Origin: Ophiosphaerella korrae
Taxonomy: Eukaryota > Ascomycota > Dothideomycetes > Pleosporales > Phaeosphaeriaceae
Reading direction: 5' to 3'
NCBI GenBank assembly: GCA_028456385.1
Contig: JALNQF010000328.1
Coordinates: 1 to 46,426, forward strand
DNA length: 46,426 bases
A program made the position numbers and the translations under genes. The notes below the pieces were generated by a model. The model searched no databases, was not told where the DNA came from, and saw only the letters and a program-made list of their open reading frames with translations. Of this stretch, positions 1-10,416 are shown piece after piece. The first letter of the stretch is position 1. The number at the start of each line of letters is the position of its first letter.

Positions 1-620
1 CTACTACTATAAAAGGTCTTAATTTTTCCCTTATTCTATTAAATTTCTTAAGTATAGGTATCTTAGGTAGCTTCTTTGTTACACTTATTTCTAGTCTCTA
101 GGTAATTTATTCTATTTAGTTTTGTCCTTCTATAATAGCCTTAATTTAGATTTTATTTTACTTAACGTAATCTTATAGTTCTTTGTTCTACGTTTCTAGG
201 GCATTAATTATTAGTTGTATGTCTCCTTTCTTAGTAATTAGGTTATTTAGGTGTATCTTAACTGCTACCTAGTTAGTTCTATCTAACTTGTAACTACTTA
301 GAGGTGCTTTGCCTCCCTTCTTAGTTAAACTTTCTACTATCGTGTTAGCTAGACTGTACGCTACTTACGCTTTGCTTCTCCTAATGTCTAAATTAGTAAG
401 GTGTAATAGGGCTACTTGCGTTAACTGCTAGTAGCTATTAGGGTGTTAGTAGATTAAGAGTTAATAGCAAAGGCTTATGTTGTAATTAGCAATAACTATA
501 AATAATAGTTGATTTGTGTGTACAATGTCAAGTATTAGCGTTCTAGGTTAGAGATTGGATTGCCGATGTTATCCTAATGATGCGCATCGCTACTAACTAT
601 ATAGTAATAATATCTTAGCG
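1..620. repeat. TA-rich RIP-like degenerate block (left edge)
   Basis: The stretch is strongly A+T rich, packed with TA dinucleotides and TAG/TAA stops in all frames, and carries no ORF worth reporting. This is what repeat-induced point mutation (RIP, C-to-T changes in duplicated DNA) leaves in ascomycetes. The original element, most likely a transposon, cannot be recognised. The block runs off the left edge of the window. Confidence 0.6.
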
Positions 621-727
621 GCTTCGTTGCTTCGTGTTTGCTAAGATCGCGAATTCACGAATTTGTCACATGATAGCTTCGCGACTTTGTGTTTGCCAAG
701 ATCGCGAATTCACGAATTCGTCACGTG
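621..727. repeat. 52-bp direct repeat, two copies
   Basis: Positions 621-672 and 676-727 are two equal-length copies separated by three bases. Each contains the shared core AAGATCGCGAATTCACGAAT, which itself holds two GAATTC-like half-palindromes. Differences between copies are few. It sits at the border between the TA-rich block and normal-composition DNA. Its function is unknown. Confidence 0.75.
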
Positions 728-1160
728 TCTAGGTTGTGGTTAGCTTCCCAGTCGAACTCATTGTCCCATGGGTCGTTACCCCGCTCACCCCATGCTTCGT
801 CAGCAGCTGAGCGTGGACTGATTGGTTCCATCTCGGTTTCCCTTGTTACTGCTGTAACAAACCAGCTCCTATCACCCCTAACCCAACCTCAACCCCAACC
901 CGGTGCAGGGTACTCCTAACCCATTTGCCGGCGTAATATATATCCCCTAGCTATGTAATAACTTTCTAGGTATTTTTATAAACGTTTCTTATTTGCTTGA
1001 TAGATATTTTTTTTAAAATATTGTAAATTTAAAAGCAAAATAACCCGATTTGTTGTAAAGTATTATTTAGCTAAAGAAAAGGTTAGATGTAGAATAATTA
1101 GCAAATCAACTTCATCGCACACGGCGTCCCCGCTTAATCGTTTTCCCTTGATGCCATACG

Positions 1161-1922
1161 TCAGCCGTGCGGACACTTCCCCTCTATACACATAAACACA
1201 ACCTCCTCAAGCTTCTGATTTCCCGGAAAGTCAGTCGCCTGATACTTCAAGAAGCAGTTACTCGGGCGACTAACGCGCTGCATGGCCAACGTCCGATTCG
1301 CCCACGCCGGCACAAACGCCGTGCCCACACACGACTTATTAGTCCATCCATACTGGTTCACTGTATTGCACGCTTCGACACAATCGCTTATCGTTGCCGC
1401 CCATACGGACATGATGTCGCTCCCGGCCAGGTCCACGTTGCAGTATAACTTGTACGTTACGTTGGAGAAGGATGTCTGGAACGTGCGCCCGCTGGTGTCG
1501 GGGCAGCCTGTCTTCGGGATGGCGAAGGCGTCGGGCGCAGAGGAGCTGGTGGGCGAGGACGGCGTGGCGGAAGAGCAGGCGCTTGCTTGGGCGCTTGCTT
1601 GGGCGCTTGCTTGGGCGCTTGCTTGGGCGCTCGGGGTGTGGCCGGGGTCGTGGTGTCTGTTCTCTTCGATCGCTTTGCCGATGAATCCACCCACTAACCC
1701 TGCAAGGACGGCAACCAGCAGCCCAAAGAGGAGTAGGAACGGCCACGACATCCGGGAGCGCTGGCGCGGTGCGTGCCCGTAACTTTGGTCGTTTGGTGCG
1801 CTGCTGGGCGCGAAATATGCTTCCTTTGCTGTGTCTGCGGCGCCGGGGGCTCGTGATTCTTCTATGCGCTCGGGGAGGGTGGAGCGCTGGTAGGATGGGT
1901 ATTCGGTGTATTTGGTCTCCAT
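1161..1922 (-). CDS. Single-pass membrane protein with Cys-rich (apple/PAN-like) extracellular domain
   Basis: The 253-codon ORF is uninterrupted and starts at the first Met. Residues 1-59 are a polar, presumably cytosolic tail. Residues 60-82 are one hydrophobic membrane segment followed by a Gly/Ile-rich end. Residues 99-114 are an AQAS tandem run, followed by a Ser/Pro/Thr-rich linker that probably carries O-glycans. Residues 140-253 form a compact domain with eight cysteines (140, 161, 181, 185, 198, 223, 245, 250) and N-glycosylation sites at N154, N195 and N209. The layout, a type II anchor plus a Cys-rich lectin-like or apple-like domain, is common among uncharacterised ascomycete surface proteins. 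No specific ligand can be assigned. The frame and composition argue for a real gene; overlapping plus-strand frames are shadows. Confidence 0.7.
   Translation of the reverse strand: METKYTEYPSYQRSTLPERIEESRAPGAADTAKEAYFAPSSAPNDQSYGHAPRQRSRMSWPFLLLFGLLVAVLAGLVGGFIGKAIEENRHHDPGHTPSAQASAQASAQASAQASACSSATPSSPTSSSAPDAFAIPKTGCPDTSGRTFQTSFSNVTYKLYCNVDLAGSDIMSVWAATISDCVEACNTVNQYGWTNKSCVGTAFVPAWANRTLAMQRVSRPSNCFLKYQATDFPGNQKLEEVVFMCIEGKCPHG
1580..1632. repeat. 12-bp coding microsatellite (AQAS repeats)
   Basis: A 12-bp unit GCGCTTGCTTGG is repeated about four times with almost no divergence. On the minus strand it encodes the Ala-Gln-Ala-Ser run of the membrane protein just outside its transmembrane segment. 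Because the unit is a multiple of three, copy-number change would lengthen or shorten the stalk without breaking the frame. Confidence 0.85.
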
Positions 1923-3082
1923 ATTTGTGCTGTCGTCCTTTACTCAACTCCCTCTCTCCGTTTTCCCCAACGTTAGGATAAAACGAATAGATAGATCCGA
2001 CGATATTACGCTCACAGCTCACGACGCAATTCCCGAAGTAAAAGAAGATAGTCAGCACCTTGATCATCAGCTCGTGGCCATCTCCGAAGTGGTTGAGAGA
2101 TACGGATGGAGGACGAGCTGTACTACATTGAGGAGCCCTTGGCAGGTGTCAAATGGGTACTTAATTAATTTAATATGGGGCTGTAATCCAAACCCCTTAG
2201 CTAAAAGGTTTTAGGGGTACTGTGGGAGAAGGTCGAAGTAGCTAAGAGACACGGATGAAAGACGATGTTGAGGAGCCCTTGGATCACTGACTGTTAATTC
2301 ATACTAGCACAGTATGCAAAGATATTGGAATGCTGTCGTTTCGCGGGATTGAGATGTCGTTCCTTCTGCCCCCACAACGTCGAGGGTGGGGGCACCTTAC
2401 GCGCCCGCGCCCGCGGCTAGGCGCTCTGGACCCGGCCACGCGGGTGAAAAAGAAAAGCCGCACACCAAATAACTTAGCGTACCTCAACACCACGTAAATT
2501 TATATAGTAGTAGGTTTATAGTGGTACAAAGCCGATGAGCACCTACCGCACCCTTGTAAAGAGAGGTGCTGAATTCTTGAGTTACGGATAGAGATACTAG
2601 GTGTCAGGTAAGCGGGGTAAGTGTAAAGCCGAAACGCTAGTGGCGATCAAATACGATTGATAGGGGTACCGCCCCACTAGATCGAGACCCACAGCGGGAT
2701 CCAAAGTGGATTATGATCAGTTTAGGACTTTTAGCGAGACTTCGTTAGCCTGTACAGATATCTTAATGCTTCAAATACGTTGGCACTGTAGAGGATGCTG
2801 CACCTTTCGTCTTAGCCTCTTTATGGCACTAGCCGAAGACCAGCTGGAAGCACGTCTCGATGGCTCATTTTTCTATTCATTTCCGTGTCTGCTAGCCTTG
2901 CTACAAAACCCCGAGAGTATAACCGGGCCAGGCGCGGTCACAGGGTGAGCCTTCTAAAGTCCTCTCCTGAGTTTCCCTAAGGACCTGAAAGTTGCCCGCG
3001 GCTAAGATAACTAATAGCCCAACTCGTTAGCTTCTGCTTTGCTTACTCTAGATGGCAACAAAGCTTTGTTTTGGTCTGCTGG
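1923..3082. other. Intergenic; contains an imperfect direct duplication
   Basis: No convincing gene is present. About 50-65 bp around 2080-2143 recur, with changes and a small deletion, at about 2222-2281; both copies end in TTGAGGAGCCCTTGG. A TA-rich patch and the string AACCCCTTAGCTAAAAGG lie between them. The remainder, up to the LTR at 3083, shows only short ORFs with no recognisable motif. Confidence 0.5.
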
Positions 3083-3376
3083 TGTCAGATGAGATGATGT
3101 GAGGTGGATCTCATGATGCGACCGATCTGCGATGTAGCAGCTGCGGTACACCATTAGAGAGCCACAGCGCCAGCCGAAGCTAGCCCGTGTCAATGCAATG
3201 AATTGAGATCAAACAATGAATCAGTAGGGTCTCCATACTTAAGGCACGCTAACAGAGAGTATAAATAGCAGTAGAAAGTAACAAGCAACTCACATAAATA
3301 CATCAATCAACCAGTTCAACTCAACTCGATTCTCACTACGGTGCACATCATCAATCTGTGACCATCAAATCTGACA
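3083..3376 (+). mobile_element. Solo LTR, complete, with 5-bp target duplication
   Basis: The 294-bp element starts TGTCAGAT and ends ATCTGACA, giving TG...CA termini with a short inverted repeat. It is flanked on both sides by GCTGG (3078-3082 and 3377-3381), a perfect 5-bp target-site duplication. A TATA-like box (TATAAATA) lies near 3258, as expected of an LTR promoter. No retrotransposon body adjoins it, so it is best read as a solo LTR left by recombination. The fragment at 31122 is its closest relative in the window. Confidence 0.85.
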
Positions 3377-3619
3377 GCTGGCTTTAGAAAACTGTCACAC
3401 GAATTGAAGAACGACTAAGATACCCCTACTACATGTGTCCTAAACTGCCGTCGGTAGACTTCTTTACACTAACGTCCTAACACTTGTAAGGCAGCGACTA
3501 TTTAATATACCCCTAGTATCTCCTACATTAAACTAAGGAGTATCCTCTACTAAACAACCTGTACACTATAAGACGCTATCTATAATATTCTAAGTGCTAA
3601 ACATAAACTATTTTACTTC

Positions 3620-4175
3620 CGTTTCTAGCGGCTTCGTGGCTGAAGTCCGGCAGACTTTCAAATTTGGTAAGATACTCTATGAACCTGCCTTTCCCCCTTA
3701 TATGGTTAGTCCACACTCTCGTAGCGGTATTTAGTAGTATCGTTGGCAGCGAATTGAGTGAGCCTGTTTGCTAGAATCTGCCTGGAGTGGTCTTGCCGAA
3801 GTCGTATTGCACTAACCTACTATGAATATTGAATAGCTTGCTCACCATAACATCACTGAGACGAATATCTGCCTCTTTACTAGAAACACCGCCTCCGATG
3901 CTGACTATTAGACTAAATCGAGTTGAGCTGAAAGTCGACTTCATCTGTAGAGCGACGGCTGCGGCTGAGTTGGTGCCCATCTGGCCTTCAGGTAGGCAGG
4001 CGATGACAACGTTATGCTCGCCGATGCGTCCGTATGTGTAGATATTGGTATCGTGGGCATTGTATGGGGGTGTATTGTGTTCTTCGTCGAGCATCTCCTG
4101 CGCCGCAGCTAGCTCGACCGGGAGGGCGCACACTTATCTGATAGTGTAGTCTTCGCGGCGCAGCTGGAGTGGCAT
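3620..4175 (-). pseudogene. PNP/UDP-phosphorylase-like domain, N-terminal fragment of an NLR
   Basis: Starting from the ATG at 4175-4173, the translation begins MPLQLRREDYTI and then hits TAA at 4136-4134, where the homologous copy at 5345 has Trp. A G-to-A change of this kind fits RIP. After that stop, residues VCALPVELAAAQ through the conserved SIGGGV and ADIRLSD segments match the purine-nucleoside-phosphorylase-like domain that forms the N-terminus of many fungal NLRs. A second stop (TAG) precedes QTGSLNS, and similarity continues to about 3620 (LTKFESLPDF). No NB-ARC domain follows, because an LTR lies downstream. It is a broken relic, divergent and head-to-head with the better copy at 5345. 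Confidence 0.8.
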
Positions 4176-4312
4176 GTGGTGTTGCTGCGAGATGTAGAAG
4201 AGGAATTGCGATGGATTATCTTGAAAAATAATGCTCGCACAGAGAGTGCTCAGCTGGTAGCATGCAGGATGCTGTAGTCAATGCAGAGCCTTTTCGTGAT
4301 ATTGCTGTTGCG

Positions 4313-4343
4313 CCTCAGTCTCAGCCTCAGCCTCAGCCTTAGC
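4313..4343. repeat. CTCAGC microsatellite
   Basis: A short run of hexanucleotide CTCAGC-type units (about five) lies between the minus-strand PNP relic and the CorA-like relic. It carries no coding signal. Confidence 0.75.
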
Positions 4344-4676
4344 CTTGGTGTCATAGCTCAATGGCTGTCGGCTTATCAGACGAGGTGGCCGCATTGATAG
4401 GGTAAAGTGCAGCTAATATCGGACAGCCCCAGCGGTAGCTGCGTGAACTAATTCTTGTCATTGTCATCGCAGTCAAGGTGTTGTGCTCTTCGTCCATAAT
4501 TGTCGATACTAACTAGCTGTACCTTGGGGAGTTGTCTTCACATCGCAGTTGATGCAAGTTTCTCAGGTGCGACATGGGACGCAGAGCAGCTACTGCGAGC
4601 GAAATCCTGTGTACAAAGCAACAAGCTAGCAGAGAGCAGATGATGAAGGCCCTGAAATGGCGCGCGCAGTCTACTC

Positions 4677-5096
4677 ATGACCGGCTTGGAGAGGAGATTC
4701 CCTGGTGAACTACACATCCTATTGTATGGGTTGATATGCGTGTCAAAAGTTAATTGGTCCCTACAGGCATACAACATGCTCGCGAGTTTGGACAACGCCG
4801 TGATGAAGTCGATTACTCTCCTGACGATGATATTCTTGCCAGCGACTTTCATATCCGTAAGCATTGCGAGCACGTTCCATCTGGTCATATAGGATAATCA
4901 ATTCTGTTACCATAGGCATTATTCAGCACTAAATTCTTCTCCTTCGCGGAGGATGGTTGGCGAGTCTCGCACAAGTTTCGGGATTTACTGGGTGGTGGTT
5001 ATTCCCCTAACCGTCGTGCTCCACGGCTGGTGGTGGTGGCTTGGAGGATCATACGAGGTTATCCACGAGAACTGGCTGTATAAGCGCAATCGCTAG
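4677..5096 (+). pseudogene. CorA-like membrane protein, C-terminal relic
   Basis: The translation around 4770-4856 (LASLDNAVMKSITLLTMIFL then PATFIS) matches the first transmembrane segment of fungal CorA-like proteins, where a Leu-Pro-x-Thr-Phe motif is typical. A plausible 59-bp intron (4857-4915, GTAAGC...CATAG) joins this to SALFSTKFFSF and a second hydrophobic segment containing IYWVVVIPLTVV, then a stop at 5094-5096. One extra base just before IYW (around 4980) breaks the frame. The N-terminal part is not recognisable upstream. In fungi such proteins occur next to, or fused with, ankyrin and HET/NLR genes. Here it is clearly non-functional. Confidence 0.65.
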
Positions 5097-5344
5097 ATTT
5101 GTCTTGAATCGGGTTGCCGGTAGCTTGAGTGGCGCACTTCGTCCCTGCTCAGCGCTTGCCCTTGTAAGCTGCATCCTGGATGTTCAGCTGGAGCATGGGC
5201 AACGAGGCTGAACAGCCAATAAGTGGATGACATTGCCTTGCGTTCGCTACGGCACCATGCCACCAACTTTGCATTTCCTGCAGGAGCAGCGTTCTTCGAG
5301 ACAGTCTATCGCAATCCCTCTTATCCACCTCGCAGTGACCCCAC

Positions 5345-8300
5345 ATGCCGACCCAGCTGCGCCGCGAAGACTATACCGTCGGATGGGTGTGCGCCCTCCC
5401 GGTCGAGCTGGCTGCGGCACAGGAGATGCTCGACGAAGAACACGCCGCCCTCGATCGAAATCCTGACGATGAGAACATATACTCCCTCGGCTCGGTGGCG
5501 GGACATAACGTTGTTATTGTGTGTCTGCCAGCTGGGCGCGTCGGGAACAACCCTGCAGCCGCTGTGACGACGCAAATGAAGACCACCTTCAAGGGCATCC
5601 GCTTTGGCCTTATGGTGGGTATTGGTGGAGGCGTGCCGAGCGCAGAGGCAGACATCCGCCTTGGGGACATAGTAGCGAGCAAACCAGACAGAATCTTCGG
5701 CGGCGTTGTACAGTACGACTCCGGCAAGGCTACTCCAACCGGGTTCGAGAGGACAGGGTCGCTCAACTCACCACCGTAGATACTGCTTGCTGCGTTGGTC
5801 AGCGTGCAAGCGAATGAGCTCCGGGGAAGAAGCAAGATGGCTGAGCATATCGCTAAGCTCAACCGTGTCCCCAAGTTTCGGCGCGACAAAGCCTGGGTTG
5901 ATGTTCTCTTCGAGGCGACGTACGATCACGAAGGTGGGCCTACGTGCAGCAAGTGCAAGGCAGAGAGACAACAGGTGCGGGAGCCTCGTGACAGCGGTGA
6001 GGAGGTAGTAATACACTACGGGACAATTGCATCAAGCAACCAGGCTATGGAGAGTGCGGCGGAAAGAGACTTGGTCAGCGCAAAGATTGGCGGAGTGCTC
6101 TGCTTCGAGATGGAAGCGGCAGGGCTGATGGACATCTTCCCGTGCCTGGTGATCCGCGGCATCTCCGACTATGCGGACTCACACAAGAGCGACCTGTGGC
6201 GGTCGCATGCGGCGGGAAACGCCACGGCGTTCGCCAGAGAGCTTCTCCGTAATATTCAACCCGAAGAAATAAAGGAACGTACGAAGGCATCAGTAGATCC
6301 CAATGTTTCTGAAGGGATTCCGGTGCTTCGAAATGACTCCATCTTCCTGCAAGAACGGCTTCTGGTCCGTGCTGATGTACAGTCTTTCCTTACTGAGGCG
6401 CTCAGCTGTAGTGGCCACGTTCGTGTCATTTTGCATGGCCTTCCAGGCATCGGGTAGGCGAAGCTTTTATATCTAGAGTTCTTTGCTCGCACTAACTTTG
6501 CGTGACAGAAAGTCAACTATGGCAAGATTATTTGCATACAATGCTCAGAAAACTATGGCCGTTCTTTGGATACCAAGTAACTCTGAAGCAGCTATCAAAC
6601 AAGCATTCGAGCAGTATGCTAAGCAGATATGTGGAAATGACCAACAGTATTCGGAACCTATGCCTCTCATCGCTCGTCAGCTATCCGAACGCTTTCCTGG
6701 CCGGTGGTTGGTTGTATTTGACGGCCTGGACGCTCCTCTTATCAACATTCAACAATATCTCTTGGCGGACCTAGGGGAGAGCAAGATTCTCATAACAACA
6801 AGGAACAAGGACTTGGCTTCATATATCAAGGCCACACGTATTCTTCGCATGGATCCGCTGAACGAGCAAAGTGGCCAAGATCTCCTGGAAATGTATATGG
6901 AGCCAGGCCCAGTTTCACCTAGTGAAGGCCAAGCTACTCAAGCTGAGGAGACTGTTCAGGCGAGAGACGCTGAAAGACGCATCGTGAGGGAGCTTGGGGG
7001 ACTCCCGTTAGCGATTGCCATCGTAGGTGCTGCTCTACGGAAGGACAGTGGATCTCGAGCCTCAATAGCCAATCCTATCTTGAATGGGCCGATGAGGTCA
7101 AAGACGCCCTACTTGATGAAGATCGCGACTTCTCCGACTATCCTTATTCTGTCTGGAAAGTCTTCCGATTTGCTTTTCAGGGCATTTTACAAGGCACAGG
7201 GATCAAACAAAACGCAGCACTCATGGCTCATTTCGCAGCATCGTGCGAGAATGCGTCGAACGTCGCAGAATATATTCGTTTGCACCGCAGATTTAGAACT
7301 AAGCGTACAGGGAGTATCCGACCCACTACAGACCCTAGCCGTCCTGTTATCGACCAAATGCGCTTCCTCGAGCCTGGCTCCTTCGAGCTTGCGATCAAAA
7401 CTTTGGCTGCAGTGAACATAGTTACCGTGAACGGGATAGAAGGCGAGGGGGACAACGTGCCTTACATCGAGATGCACTCCCTGGTCAGAAGATGGCTTGG
7501 TAGTACGAACCACGATAAGGTTTCAACCTACGCTGGCTCGAAGATGTGGCTATGGGCTTTGGCATGTACGACCAACTACATGGGAGTCGAGTTGGAGCCT
7601 CGAAGTTCGAGCCTTTGCTCAAAGAAATCTCAAAAACCCTCATCGAAAATCCTAGGATATTTAACGACAGTCAAGTGCCACCCTCGGAGGCTATCTTTCC
7701 GTTGCTGCTTGATGCACAAATCAAATTGTCGACATCAATTGACTTCCTGCCGGCAGGGTCAGCGCAGCGCAGCCGCCTGCATCAGCTCTCAAGACAGTTA
7801 AAACTAGAGATCACAAACTCATACGATGACAACCTTAAAGATGTTGACTGGAATTCGAAGTTCCAAGACTGGGCCCGTGAGCTTGGAGAGCAAGTCGAGT
7901 ATGCCGTTTCGTCAGACACAAAAAAAGATAACTACACAATCAAAGACTTTTTCCTCGATACCCTGGACTCCCACGGATGCATTCCAATCGCATTTAGTAG
8001 CGAAGCTCCCTATGAGTTACATTATGTGGGTCAGACGGATACGATCGAAAAGATCAAAGCAGACATTACTGCGCGAACAGAATCCCTGCTTGTGGAACAT
8101 CTTGCTCAGGAAGCTGTCGGGCAATTGCCACTTATCCCACCCAATGAACCTAGCACGTTCATTCGTACATGGTCGGAAAAATGGGATAAGGATGTGACAG
8201 AGATTATTCGAATTTGCTTAGCGGAAGTGTTTGCCAAACTTCAATCCGCTGCAGACACTCAACGCCTCACCATTGAATTTCCTTCACAATCAAATAGTGA

Positions 8301-9214
8301 AACAGTGGTGGGGGATCAAAGCTTTGGGACCTATCTGCAGTCCATGACAAGTTCAAGTGACCCCAGGAATGCTTTCTTTGCGGTTCTCCGTCGGAGTGTG
8401 AAGGCAGCCACGCAACAATTTCTGGAGTCTTGCTTGGCAGTTGAGATACTGAGTGAGCAGAAAGACACCTTTGGGGACATATGTGAGCGCGCGATCGAAC
8501 GGCTTTAGCGCTCGACCCACTGATGCCTTCCATTCTGAATCACTCTCGGCTGAAGCTGGAATAGACATACTCTTTAGCATGCTCTGGGAATTAGCTTGGC
8601 CTGGGCGGTTTCCAGGAGATCTGGACAACTTGATTGCCGCAGAGACGTTCGAGGCCATTTCCGATGACCTAAAGGATGCTGCAAAGCAAGGATTCAGAAG
8701 CACCTTCGAGAGATACCTCCACGATAGTTCCTCATTTGTGGAAGAGCTAGCCGATAATGTCTTCAGAGAAGCTGCAATTTGCAATATGTTCCCTACCTAG
8801 ATCTCTTCCGGGTGGATTGATCCTCTAAGTGACGACGAGGACTCAGATGACGAAGAGCCAGCTTACATCAATCTCATGCATGAATCCAAGCAGAAGACGA
8901 TGTCCGCAATGAAGAGCATCTACTATGACCATGTGAATGTCGCAGATGAGAGTACAGCGGTTCAAGCATTGAAGTCGACGTTTGATTGGCGAAAAGCGAC
9001 GCACGATGAGGTCATGTACAGACTCAACCAACCCCAACTAACAGACCGAACAGGCTTGGGGCCTTTCTTCGCAAAGATGCACTTCGAAGGCTGCGATCAA
9101 AGTCTTCGCTTAGCATGTTCGATCTTGCAACAAAGTACTTCTGAGAATTTTGCGGGCAGCCTAGATCATTTAATCCATATTGAAAACGCTTGGAGCTTTT
9201 CTGGGGCTCGATAG
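5345..9214 (+). pseudogene. PNP-NB-ARC NLR-type protein with unrecognised C-terminal module (broken)
   Basis: From ATG 5345 the product begins MPTQLRREDYT. A PNP/UDP-phosphorylase-like domain spans about residues 10-310 (VGIGGGVPSAEADI; CFEMEAAGL; VIRGISDYADSH). NB-ARC follows: P-loop GLPGIGKST, Walker B WLVVFDGLD, KILITTRN and GGLPLAIAIVG. The P-loop is split by a good 55-bp intron (6454-6508, CTAAC branch point). Lesions: one in-frame TAG (5777-5779), frameshifts near 7050, 7520 and 8500, and TAG at 8798-8800. After NB-ARC a winged-helix-like region (about 7360-7520) leads into about 550 residues read first in frame 1 (to 8508) and then in frame 2 (to 9214), including an acidic stretch near 8835. 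I recognise no domain there. The ancestral protein was presumably a cytosolic sensor in which the NTPase triggers the N-terminal enzyme domain. Confidence 0.85.
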
Positions 9215-9396
9215 GTCGTGTAGATTTACGATGGAAGAGGATGTGGATGATTTGGAAGAATTTGGAGCTGCTGAGCCACCTTTCGTCATTGGCTGAATTC
9301 ATGCTATCCTTATAAGTTAGTGTCCTATATGACAAATTACTTGCGTGGAGTTGACCTCAACAATACAATACGACGAGTTCGAGCTCCATCACCACT

Positions 9397-9769
9397 ATGG
9401 TCTTCTCGCGGAATGGTAAGATGGTCAGGCTGTGGGATGCTGGGTCGGGCGCACTGTGCCACACGCTTGATGTCTACTTTATCATCGCAACTATTTCTTT
9501 CTCTACAGATGGCATTTCTCTCCGTACCGAAAGGAAGGTATTGCTTATATCATCATCTTGTTCAGCTGGTGTGGCTGTGCCTCGAACACAGCTCCCATCT
9601 TCCATCTTTGTCACAAGCCCAGTGGACGCATTGCCGTACTGAGCGGAGCGTTTGGATTTCTTACGAGCATTGGTCAAGCCACAGTGCAGTTAGTGGGATT
9701 ACCACTACGTTCGGCTGCACATCTGGAGAAAGAAAAGTCATCATCATGGAATTTACTTGATCTTTCCTG
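9397..9769 (+). pseudogene. WD40 C-terminal relic, paralogue of the NLR at 11793-14593
   Basis: VRLWDAGSGALCHTL, then ISFSTDGISLRTER, and after a frame change VWISYEHW and FGCTSGERKVIIMEF align in order with the last WD40 blade and tail of the intact NACHT-WD40 protein (LWDAGTGALVQTF, LSFSDDGTLLHTNRG, MLWLPPEYR, LGLVSGRVSLLAI). Only the C-terminal part is left, with at least one frameshift. It lies on the opposite strand, 2 kb from the intact gene, and is either the tail of a second NACHT-WD40 gene or a transposed piece. Confidence 0.7.
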
Positions 9770-9870
9770 AGCACTCGTGGGGAGCATAGTCCAGTGAGAG
9801 TTTCAAAGCAGGAGAAGGATCCAAAGACCCCAAATGCGCTCGTGCCAGAACCAAGATGTTAGTAAAGGAC

Positions 9871-10050
9871 CACCAGACAGACACACTGATGAGTGTCTAC
9901 TGTCTCGCATACACGCAGGAGCAGTACGAAGAGGCCTTGTCGCTCTTATAATAGGGCTTGGATTGGTTATCAAGAAAACCTTGGCATGTTCCATCCCACT
10001 ACCAAAGGTGCCTCAATTATTCCTCTCTTCAACAAGTTATACCGTGTAGA
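9871..10050 (+). pseudogene. Kinesin-light-chain-type TPR fragment
   Basis: DTLMSVYCLAY, then QYEEALSLL and, in shifted frame, WIGYQENLGMFHPTTKGAS follow the consensus of tandem TPRs found at the C-terminus of fungal NB-ARC-TPR proteins. Two consecutive stops (TAA TAG) and a frame change break it. About one and a half repeats remain. It may be what is left of the TPR end of another NLR. It is too short for more. Confidence 0.5.
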
Positions 10051-10144
10051 GCATGTAGAAAGCGGTCTTCGCTCTCTCTGAAATCAGGCTACAACGACTC
10101 TTATCTTCGTCTAAAATGGATGAAGGAAGTATTTGATCCGCAGA

Positions 10145-10325
10145 TGTCAGATTTGATGGTCACTGAGTCACGGATGCGAGCAGAGGTCAGAGTAGAATTG
10201 ATTGAGTTCTCTGCCTATCATCTGCCTTCTGGCTAGTGGCGCACGTGCCGGATCGATCGCCATCGCCATCCCAATCGACATCCGAATCAACTCATGAGCC
10301 GGCTCGCGAGCCAGCTCATCTGACA
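10145..10325 (-). mobile_element. Solo LTR, internally deleted
   Basis: Read on the plus strand, it begins TGTCAGATTTGATGGTCACT and ends AGCTCATCTGACA, which are the two outer ends of the LTR family in reverse orientation. Only 181 bp lie between them, whereas complete copies are 294-492 bp, so the middle with the TATA box is lost. No clear target duplication is seen. Confidence 0.7.
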
Positions 10326-10416
10326 CACCCCCTCAGCTGAAGCGTCAGCTATCAGCTGGAGCCAAAGTCATCAACTCGAGCTGGCCTTGTATCTCTTCCA
10401 GCTGAGGTCGTGCATC

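Noticed and set aside
1339..2067. 242-codon minus-strand frame
   Set aside because: It overlaps the membrane-protein gene in another frame and is kept open by the 12-bp repeat (poly KRPS); its composition is Arg/Pro-rich and unlike a protein.
2706..2948. 80-codon plus-strand frame
   Set aside because: No recognisable motif, no neighbouring exon, and no codon bias that stands out.
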